From Sulfobacillus thermotolerans (GTDB lineage: Bacteria > Bacillota > Sulfobacillia > Sulfobacillales > Sulfobacillaceae): a stretch of 64,000 bases of DNA. The stretch covers positions 2,852,001 to 2,916,000 of the forward strand of contig CP019454.1 in the NCBI GenBank assembly GCA_002951815.1, read 5' to 3'. A model generated the notes under the pieces. It made no database searches and was not told the origin of the DNA. It saw only the letters and a list, made by a program, of their open reading frames with translations. The translations under genes and the position numbers were made by a program. Shown here piece after piece: positions 1-5,521 of this stretch; within the stretch, counting starts at the first letter, position 1, and the number at the start of each line of letters is the position of its first letter.

Positions 1-540
1 GCGATCGACAAGAACTATTGGTCGTCGATGGTTAGTGTGGTATCCCGTTCATTTACTCCCGGGGAGCTATCTAACGTGACCCCTGCACCGGGTTTATTCC
101 AAACACAACGGGTCACGATTCCCCCCAGTATTACCGTACAATTAGAGGTGCCATCGGGTTGGACAAAACAACGCTGGAATGCGGGAGATGCTAGCGGCTT
201 CGTATGGGTTAACCCATTGAATTCCACTGAATGGGTTCGGATGCTATTTAGTGGCAATGCTGGAGCCCTGTTAAATAACCAAGGGCACTATGACGTGACC
301 CAGTTTATTAATAACCCCGGTGTACAATGGCGTGTTATTCAGGCGAATCAACTCTCTGGCCAATTCACCATTCCGATCGGCAGCATTTCTATTCCCATCG
401 GGAACATCAATCTCAATAAATATGTTGTCTATGGCTATGCCGCAGTCATTACACGTCCAAGCCCTTTGGGCGTGGAAATTGATGCAGTCGCTCCGAAAAA
501 TGTGGCGAAAGTCATTTCGACTAGTGTGGTGATTCGTTGA
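1..540 (+). CDS. Hypothetical protein, 5'-truncated by the window edge
   Basis: The reading frame is open from base 1, and the first ATG at 28 is probably internal. I do not recognise the family. The visible 180 residues are rich in Asn, Ser, Val and Ile in alternating patterns that suggest beta structure, as in secreted or surface proteins, but no signal peptide or anchor can be judged because the N-terminus is missing. It ends with TGA at 538-540 and lies in the host flank outside the integrated element. The function is unknown. Confidence 0.6.
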   Translation, partial: AIDKNYWSSMVSVVSRSFTPGELSNVTPAPGLFQTQRVTIPPSITVQLEVPSGWTKQRWNAGDASGFVWVNPLNSTEWVRMLFSGNAGALLNNQGHYDVTQFINNPGVQWRVIQANQLSGQFTIPIGSISIPIGNINLNKYVVYGYAAVITRPSPLGVEIDAVAPKNVAKVISTSVVIR

Positions 541-643
541 CAAGTGCCGCATCAATTATCCATAAGTAAAATGGAGGGAGGTAGTGATCCCCCCTCCTCG
601 CGAAATTTAACCGGTAGTTCCACATCCACTAGGCTTCGACGCA

Positions 644-868
644 TTGGAAATCGTTGATGTTGATACAATGCCAGAAAATAAGTATTGTACCAATTCATTA
701 GGATGTTACCGGCGGTATTTAATTAGCCGAGTAAATGGGGAACAAAGAGACCGCCATCTGGATGTTAGTCTAAATTGTGGACACCTCACATTGAGACAGA
801 GTGATACAATCATTTTCACTGGAGATGAATCCGGTGGCCAATCCGTATATCGAACGTTTAAAGAATAA
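644..868 (+). CDS. Possible small hypothetical protein
   Basis: This is an open frame of 74 codons from a TTG at 644, with an in-frame ATG at 668. There is no convincing ribosome-binding site at either start and no recognisable domain. It has two Cys near residue 20 and ends in a polar tail. It is kept only because no better candidate fills this stretch, and it could be a chance ORF. Confidence 0.25.
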   Translation: MEIVDVDTMPENKYCTNSLGCYRRYLISRVNGEQRDRHLDVSLNCGHLTLRQSDTIIFTGDESGGQSVYRTFKE

Positions 869-1263
869 GCGGTTCAACTGCCCCACAAAAAAGTAGGGCC
901 CACGTGGCCCGCTCACGAGGTATTCCTCGTAAAACCTTATAGGGCTGAGGCGCCGCCTACAAAGCCGACCTGGCCGAACCCTTTGTGGGTAGCGGGCATT
1001 GGAAAGCGGAGGACCAATCTCTGCACGATTGGCCGCGGCGTATTCGGGATCTCACAAAAAGGCGCACCCGAATAAGGGAGCGCTTCGTATGAGCCAACGC
1101 CACAATTTTATCAAGATCAGGGAAAAAACATCCACGCCGCCCAGGCCTGCGCCGTGCGGAAATTGTGCGGAAGACCGCAGGAATTTCATGAGACTTGGAG
1201 AGATTTTACGACCTGCGATGGCCCGACCGAAACCCCGAAAAGTGAAGCAGGAAGGGAAAAACG
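869..1263. other. Intergenic stretch with several perfect hairpins, possible RNA
   Basis: No convincing gene is present. Inverted repeats are dense: ACGAGG/CCTCGT with a 4-nt loop near 916-931, CCAATC/GATTGG near 1013-1031, and TATTCGGG/CCCGAATA near 1040-1073. Read on the minus strand, a GGGCC/GGCCC stem near 895-909 is followed by a run of T, like a terminator. Before the element inserted, this stretch lay directly downstream of the tRNA-Lys operon on the same strand, so it may be a processed 3' region or a small RNA. An ORF at 999-1301 crosses the att repeat and is probably not real. Confidence 0.35.
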
Positions 1264-1309
1264 TGGTGGGCGCGCACAGATTCGAACTGTGGACCCGCTG
1301 ATTAAGAGT
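1264..1309 (+). repeat. attL: 46-bp duplicate of the tRNA-Lys 3' end
   Basis: The 46 bases are identical to 16321-16366, the 3' part (CCA end through the anticodon loop) of the intact tRNA-Lys gene. The flanking bases differ on both sides (g versus c before, t versus c after). Integrases that target tRNA genes leave this signature: one end keeps the whole tRNA and the other keeps only the duplicated 3' segment. Confidence 0.95.
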
Positions 1310-1448
1310 TATAACAACACCCTGCTTTGACGAGTTGTCATGAGTTTATGAAAACTTTCTATCGCTTATGCCCCAACGCTTTCCTGTTTTGTGTGAGTTG
1401 TCACAAGATTGTGGCAAAGGTCAGTTGTTGCCTAAAAATGCGCAACGC

Positions 1449-1471
1449 TTGGCAACTTTTTGGCAACATCG
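1449..1471 (+). promoter_or_regulatory. Putative integrase arm-type sites, left end
   Basis: Two direct copies of TTGGCAAC start 11 bp apart. The same pair occurs at 16225-16247 near the other end of the element, with 21 of 23 bases identical and in the same orientation. Paired repeats flanking both att cores are typical arm-binding sites for tyrosine integrases with an N-terminal arm-binding domain. The assignment is inference from position and symmetry. Confidence 0.6.
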
Positions 1472-1558
1472 CCACGCACTTTGCAGTGATTTGTCGCCAA
1501 TCAGCAACTTTTCAAAAATTTTTCGGATTTTCATAAGGATATGAAAATTTTTTAAAAG

Positions 1559-1576
1559 TTTTGTCGTATAATATTA
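1559..1576 (+). promoter_or_regulatory. Promoter-like box TTTTGTCGTATAAT upstream of the CopG-like gene
   Basis: A consensus TATAAT at 1567-1572 directly follows TTTTGTCG, with no good -35 hexamer 16-18 bp upstream. The same box recurs at 1893-1910 (minus strand), 5464-5478 and 11018-11034, and a shorter form occurs at 4953-4965. It lies about 45-75 bp before the start codons of plus-strand element genes. It could be an extended -10 promoter or an operator that overlaps the -10. Confidence 0.55.
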
Positions 1577-1619
1577 TGTTTAAAATATTATTCAATAATT
1601 ATATAAGGAGACACGTTTT

Positions 1620-1799
1620 ATGAGCGCTAAAACGATCAACAAAACCAGTACCAAAGGTAAAAAATATAAAAACACACAGCATACGATGATTATGTTTGAA
1701 GTTCCTGTGATCGAAAAAATTCGACAGCACGCTCAAGAAACGAATCAAACCATTTCTAGCATCGTTAATCAATTGGTGAAACAATCGATGAAGTTTTAA
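1620..1799 (+). CDS. CopG/Arc-like ribbon-helix-helix protein
   Basis: This 59-residue basic protein starts at an ATG preceded by AAGGAG about 8 bases upstream. After a Lys/Thr-rich N-terminal tail of about 22 residues comes a short beta strand (MIMFEVP) followed by two helices (VIEKIRQHAQETN, then TISSIVNQLVKQS), the ribbon-helix-helix layout. Small RHH proteins upstream of a plasmid rep gene usually repress the copG-rep promoter and so limit copy number. Here the rep gene follows 142 bp downstream with a probable antisense RNA between them. The target operator is not proven, but the TTTTGTCGTATAAT boxes are candidates. Confidence 0.7.
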   Translation: MSAKTINKTSTKGKKYKNTQHTMIMFEVPVIEKIRQHAQETNQTISSIVNQLVKQSMKF

Positions 1800-1888
1800 A
1801 AATAAAACAAGTCCCCGTCGGGCAACGGGGATAGTGCAATATTAGAGGACATGTGATATTGAGAGGATTTGTGAAAATAATTTTCCAC
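1800..1888 (-). ncRNA. Putative antisense (counter-transcript) RNA in the rep leader
   Basis: A minus-strand -10 (TATAAT, plus-strand 1895-1900) would start transcription near 1888. Reading leftward, a perfect 7-bp stem (TCCCCGT/ACGGGGA, 1812-1831) is followed by CTTGTTTTATTTTT, which is a terminator on the minus strand only. The product of about 85-90 nt would be antisense to the rep mRNA leader. The order of RHH gene, antisense RNA and rep matches the copG-rnaII-repB control module of pMV158-type plasmids. No -35 is evident, so the promoter call is tentative. Confidence 0.45.
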
Positions 1889-1892
1889 ATTG

Positions 1893-1910
1893 TTATTATA
1901 CGACAAAAAA
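1893..1910 (-). promoter_or_regulatory. TTTTGTCGTATAAT box on the minus strand
   Basis: This is a 14-base match to the box at 1559-1576, in the opposite orientation, between the CopG-like gene and rep. It would drive the antisense transcript or serve as a second binding site for a shared regulator. Confidence 0.5.
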
Positions 1911-1941
1911 TAAATTTACATAAATAAAAGGAGTAAATAAT

Positions 1942-3810
1942 ATGTCCATGTCAGAAGAAAAATTCCAACAAATTATCCACGAGCACCTACTAAAAATGAA
2001 CGGCTCCCTCGAAGATCGACGCCAACTTTTAATGGACAACGGCCAAGCATTATTAAACCAAGTTTGGAATGTTTTTCGGGACACCGGGAAACCAGAAGTA
2101 TTCTATGATACGAGTGTGATTCAAGCTTTGGCGCAAATCAAAGTCTCTGTCGATTCTGAAACTGCTTTCTATAAACATTTCGCACCGATTTTGCGGGAGT
2201 TGCAACAACGCAAAATGCCCATCAAACCCCTCAAGCAGGATATCCAAAATGCTGCCAAGCACCTTTGGAGCCTTACCAAAGAATCCTCCGACGTAGACAG
2301 TCTAACAAAAAACCCCCCGCTGGCATTGTGGAATGATGACGACGAGCAATTTGTGACCGCCACGATTCGTGCCAATTTTGTGCGTGACGAACAAATCTCC
2401 GAAGACGCGCAAAAAACCAAAACGGTTATCGAATTTACCAAAATTGCGCAATTTCTCATAGATCGGTATCATCTTATCTCTGCAAACGGCGAGATCTATG
2501 GACTTGTCAATCTACAAAATCTTTTTGGCAAAATCCTCGGATATGCCGATGAGGATACGGGCCGTCTCGGACGATTACTGATTCGTGTCTTTTCGACCCT
2601 CGACTTTCCTGACTCTGAAACCATCGCCAAAAAAATTCTCAAGCATATTCGAATGTTATTGCCTATTCCCAGTCGAAATGAAATTCCTGACATTAATACC
2701 TATCCCGATGTTCCGTGGGGCAACATTTCTTTTGACATCGACCACCACCAAACAACCACATTACGCGCACGTCACAAGGATGTCACTGCGCATGACCGAA
2801 CACTCGTTGATGCGATGTTTCATCGCTTTCCATTGTCCGATGATGCCATTTTCGCTATTAAAGTGTTCGTGGGGTATGCGCTATTCCCCACCCACCATCA
2901 ATGGCAACGGGCACTGATTCTCGCCGCACCGCAGGGCAGCAACGGAAAAAGTACGCTTCTTTCCATCATATCGCAAATTTTTCATCCCGAAGATGTCACC
3001 CACGTCACCTTTCAAGCCTTTGCTAAGAATCCACTCTACGCCGCCGCCGCCCTATCAACAGGCACAGTGAATATTGTGACAGATATGGCTGGTAGTTTTA
3101 TCAATGAAGATGCAATAGGATATGTCCGGCAGGCGATCTCCGGGGAAGCGATGGACGCTCGTGAAATTTATGGTCGGCCATTCTCCTTTGTTCCAAGGTC
3201 AAAATGGCTTATGGCCACCAATCGGCTACCCGGCACAACGGACTCCTCCAACGCTTTAAACCGTCGGCTCTATGTGGTGGCTATGCATTCTCAGACATTT
3301 GCCGAAGGCAAAAATCTTCTCGCAGAATATTCCACGCAAGAATTTATTGACGCCTTAGCGAATGTCTGTGTGGAAACCTATCTCAACTGGATCGCCCACC
3401 ACGAAACGCTCCCAGAAATCACATCCTCCAAGGAATTTCAAGAGGAACAACGCATCGCAAACGATGCCATTTATGCCCTGTTCGATGTAGACGGAATTTT
3501 TATCCGCGATGAACACGCTCAAATCAACGCAAAAGATGCCTATAAAAAATATAAAGAATATATCCTAGCTAACGAAGATTTGCTCCGATACGGCAATGTA
3601 AAAATCATTGGAGAAAAATCCTTTTCACGCCGCATCGAAGAATTGGGATTTCTTAAAAAGCGGGCATCCACGGGTTCACGACCTTACTATTTTGAAGGGT
3701 TCCGATTGCGAAAAGCCGAGGAATTTGACCGAGCTATCGTATATGAAGAAGAAGACGAACCCAACCCGCTAGACGTAATATCCGAAGATGATGATCTTGA
3801 TCTGTGCTAA
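1942..3810 (+). CDS. Replication protein with P4/D5-type SF3 helicase domain
   Basis: This 622-residue protein has AAAGGAG 8 bases before its ATG. The C-terminal half is a phage/plasmid primase-helicase of the D5/P4 alpha family. Walker A is GSNGKST at 332-338, an acidic Walker B-like segment lies near NIVTDMAGS (377-385), sensor 1 is in KWLMATNRLP (421-430), and an RR arginine-finger pair is at 441-442. A long N-terminal region (1-250) precedes it; I see no zinc finger or prim-pol DxD signature, so primase activity is uncertain. The C-terminus is very acidic. Proteins of this family bind origin iterons and unwind the origin of P4-like satellites and integrative plasmids. An iteron-rich region starts immediately downstream, and a terminator follows the stop codon. 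Confidence 0.8.
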   Translation: MSMSEEKFQQIIHEHLLKMNGSLEDRRQLLMDNGQALLNQVWNVFRDTGKPEVFYDTSVIQALAQIKVSVDSETAFYKHFAPILRELQQRKMPIKPLKQDIQNAAKHLWSLTKESSDVDSLTKNPPLALWNDDDEQFVTATIRANFVRDEQISEDAQKTKTVIEFTKIAQFLIDRYHLISANGEIYGLVNLQNLFGKILGYADEDTGRLGRLLIRVFSTLDFPDSETIAKKILKHIRMLLPIPSRNEIPDINTYPDVPWGNISFDIDHHQTTTLRARHKDVTAHDRTLVDAMFHRFPLSDDAIFAIKVFVGYALFPTHHQWQRALILAAPQGSNGKSTLLSIISQIFHPEDVTHVTFQAFAKNPLYAAAALSTGTVNIVTDMAGSFINEDAIGYVRQAISGEAMDAREIYGRPFSFVPRSKWLMATNRLPGTTDSSNALNRRLYVVAMHSQTFAEGKNLLAEYSTQEFIDALANVCVETYLNWIAHHETLPEITSSKEFQEEQRIANDAIYALFDVDGIFIRDEHAQINAKDAYKKYKEYILANEDLLRYGNVKIIGEKSFSRRIEELGFLKKRASTGSRPYYFEGFRLRKAEEFDRAIVYEEEDEPNPLDVISEDDDLDLC

Positions 3811-3860
3811 AAAGTGTTAAAAATCAACATCCTTAATCAATCGAATAAATCCTCATCGTG

Positions 3861-3889
3861 TCAGGTCTTCCGACCTGATTTTTTATTTT
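3861..3889 (+). terminator. Rho-independent terminator after rep
   Basis: The stem is TCAGGTC/GACCTGA with a short loop (TTCC), followed by TTTTTTATTTTT. It lies 50 bp after the rep stop codon. Its right arm and T-run are repeated at 4336-4365. Confidence 0.8.
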
Positions 3890-3901
3890 TATTGATGTTC
3901 G

Positions 3902-4253
3902 CCGTCCAATCCGTCCGATTTCCCCAATCCAAATCGGACGGCGGAAAGCGTTGGGCCATCAGCGTTTCCAGCATTCCGTCCGATTCCGTCCGATTTTTTT
4001 CCTAATGTTGCTCCCCCCAAATCACATTTTTTCTCTCCGCAAATACGAAAAAATGTGTATTGAACGGATAAGTTTTTATATAAAGGGATTAAAAATCGGA
4101 CGGAATCGCGAAAACACAAGCTCCGTGCGGTTTTCCGCCGTCCGATTTGAATATACACCAAAAACTTAAATCGGACGGAATCGCGGAAACGCAGACCCTC
4201 TGCGGTTTTTAGCCGTCCGATTTTTTCTGGAATCCGTCCGATTAATCGGACGG
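3902..4253. other. oriV: Putative replication origin with iterons CCGTCCGATT
   Basis: Ten perfect copies of CCGTCCGATT occur in about 345 bp in both orientations. Forward copies begin at 3911, 3976, 3986, 4138, 4213 and 4234; inverse copies (AATCGGACGG) begin at 3932, 4094, 4169 and 4244. A near-match begins at 3902. Two copies are in direct tandem (3976-3995) and two are back to back (4234-4253). An AT-rich stretch at 3990-4095 separates the groups and could be the unwinding element. Dense iterons just downstream of a P4/D5-type helicase gene fit a theta-type origin bound by that protein. No ORF occupies the region. Confidence 0.75.
4093..4225. repeat. Two related long hairpins within the origin
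   Basis: Units 4093-4148 and 4168-4225 each begin with AAATCGGACGGAATCGCG and end with CCGTCCGATTT. Each therefore folds into a stem with 11-bp outer arms plus inner pairing between GCGAAAAC-type and GGTTTTCCGC-type segments. The two units share most of their sequence and are direct duplicates of each other. They may be cruciform or single-strand signals within the origin. Confidence 0.65.
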
Positions 4254-4335
4254 CGACATCCTTCAACAAAATGTCCCATTTTAATGAGATGCGTCATTAC
4301 ATTTTTTCTTGACAATGTTAATGGTCGTGCGACTC

Positions 4336-4365
4336 TCCGACCTGATTTTTTATTTTTATTGATGT
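4336..4365. repeat. 30-bp direct repeat of the rep terminator arm
   Basis: The stretch is identical to 3869-3898 (right half of the terminator stem, T-run and TATTTTTATTGATGT). In this copy the left stem arm is missing, so it no longer terminates. The two copies flank the whole iteron region, which suggests that the origin segment arose or moved by recombination between short repeats. Confidence 0.8.
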
Positions 4366-4633
4366 ATGGATTTTAGACTGTTTCGTCAATCGTCCCATTT
4401 CGCTCCAGACGCTCTCTATTGAAAAAATATTACGAAGACGTAGGATGATAGCAATTTGACTCCCAAATCGCTCCAGAACGCTTGAAAACGTCTTGGGAGC
4501 GATGTGCGTTGGTAGATTATACCAACGCATCATTAAAAATAATTCACGCCGCTTTGCTCACTGGCCTTGCCATTCTCTCAAAACCGTCATAAAATCCCCC
4601 CAAAATTTACCATAGGCAAAGGAATGAGAAGAG
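4366..4633. other. Non-coding region with hairpin at 4505-4529
   Basis: No gene is evident. CGCTCCAGA occurs twice (near 4401 and 4470), and an inverse copy of ATCGCTCC/GGGAGCGAT brackets 4465-4502. A perfect 10-bp stem, TGCGTTGGTA/TACCAACGCA, with a 5-nt loop lies at 4505-4529 and has no T-run after it. It may be part of the origin or transfer locus, or a leader of the next gene. Confidence 0.45.
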
Positions 4634-4843
4634 ATGACAGAAATTTTCATCAATGACATTGAAAACTCACACATTAGCTATCAGACTATTTTTTCTTGTG
4701 ACGAGGATGACTGGAAAACTGATGGTTTATTCGAGGTGGTGCATCTGTTTGGTTACTTTGTGGTCCGGGCCGTGGAAGAAGGAAAAACATATATCGCCAT
4801 TGCGAAATCCTTGTCCAAAGCCAAAGAGGCCGTGTTTGATTGA
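4634..4843 (+). CDS. Small acidic protein of unknown function
   Basis: This 69-residue ORF has GAGAAGAG 4-10 bases before its ATG. It is acidic and begins MTEIF, echoing the MTEII start of the next gene, although similarity beyond that is weak. I do not recognise a family. Small acidic proteins beside the replication region of mobile elements are sometimes antirestriction or accessory replication factors, but nothing here proves either. Confidence 0.5.
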   Translation: MTEIFINDIENSHISYQTIFSCDEDDWKTDGLFEVVHLFGYFVVRAVEEGKTYIAIAKSLSKAKEAVFD

Positions 4844-4952
4844 GCGGGTATCAGGGATGATTGATGCTTAATCATTGAGAAACGTTTTCAATAACTAGTC
4901 GGGAAAAAATTTTTCATAACGCGTCACTCCTTGGCTATTTTTTAGAAAAACA

Positions 4953-4965
4953 TTCGAATAATAAA
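4953..4965 (+). promoter_or_regulatory. TTCGAATAATAAA box upstream of the 113-aa gene
   Basis: It shares the 12-mer TCGAATAATAAA with the box at 5467-5478 and resembles the TTTTGTCGTATAAT boxes. It lies about 50 bp before the ATG at 5015, the same distance as at the other genes. Confidence 0.4.
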
Positions 4966-5014
4966 GAAGAATTGATTCAGTCCATCGTGACGTTAAACAA
5001 CAGGAGAAAATAAT

Positions 5015-5356
5015 ATGACAGAAATTATTTTAGGAAGCTATACATCTTTAGAAAGTGGAACGTGGTTCATCTTACAGAATCGTGTGCCGAAAAGTGAATT
5101 TAAAAAACTTATTTCTTTGGGGTTGGAATATCATAGATCGAACGAAGCCGATGAGGATGACACGGAAGCTTGGTTTTCGGGATGGACGTTTGGACCCTAT
5201 GGCAATAGAGAAAAACTCACCGAATTATTAGAGCAAAATGGATTTGCAGTAAAATTTGTGGGAGAAGTATGTCACGACGACGAACAATGGGATCGATCCC
5301 AAGAACCCTACGATGCGTTTGATTTAGAACCCTACAATCCATTTGATTCATATTAA
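5015..5356 (+). CDS. Acidic 113-aa protein of unknown function
   Basis: It starts at an ATG with CAGGAGAAAATAAT upstream. Acidic residues dominate, especially at residues 46-54 (EADEDDTEAW) and in the C-terminal third (CHDDEQWDRSQEPYDAFD), giving a low predicted pI. I do not recognise a domain. Strong negative charge in a small protein of a mobile element is compatible with a DNA mimic such as an antirestriction protein, but this is only a suggestion from composition. A terminator follows at 5380. Confidence 0.6.
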   Translation: MTEIILGSYTSLESGTWFILQNRVPKSEFKKLISLGLEYHRSNEADEDDTEAWFSGWTFGPYGNREKLTELLEQNGFAVKFVGEVCHDDEQWDRSQEPYDAFDLEPYNPFDSY

Positions 5357-5379
5357 AGAGTATCGAATAACCGCTCGAC

Positions 5380-5412
5380 GCCCCCTTTTCATTGCGAAAG
5401 GGGGCCTTGTTA
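5380..5412 (+). terminator. Terminator after the acidic gene
   Basis: A GCCCCCTTT/AAAGGGGGC stem of 9 bp with an 8-nt loop is followed by CTTGTTATTT. Confidence 0.7.
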
Positions 5413-5463
5413 TTTGACACCATAAAAAAATTTTTTTGATTATTTTTATAAATATCACAATCT

Positions 5464-5478
5464 TTGTCGAATAATAAA
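5464..5478 (+). promoter_or_regulatory. TTGTCGAATAATAAA box upstream of the FtsK-like gene
   Basis: This is a variant of the TTTTGTCGTATAAT box, 44 bp before the ATG at 5522 and inside an AT-rich leader. It marks the likely promoter or operator of the translocase operon. Confidence 0.5.
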
Positions 5479-5521
5479 CAACAAACACAGCTTAATTAAT
5501 AAAAAACAGGAGGAAAAATAA

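Noticed and set aside
999-1301. 100-codon ORF ending in the att repeat
   Set aside because: Its last codons translate the duplicated tRNA segment, it has no ribosome-binding site, and it covers hairpins.
3902-4253. CRISPR array
   Set aside because: The repeats are only 10 bp, occur in both orientations and have irregular spacing. No cas gene is present. Iterons fit better.
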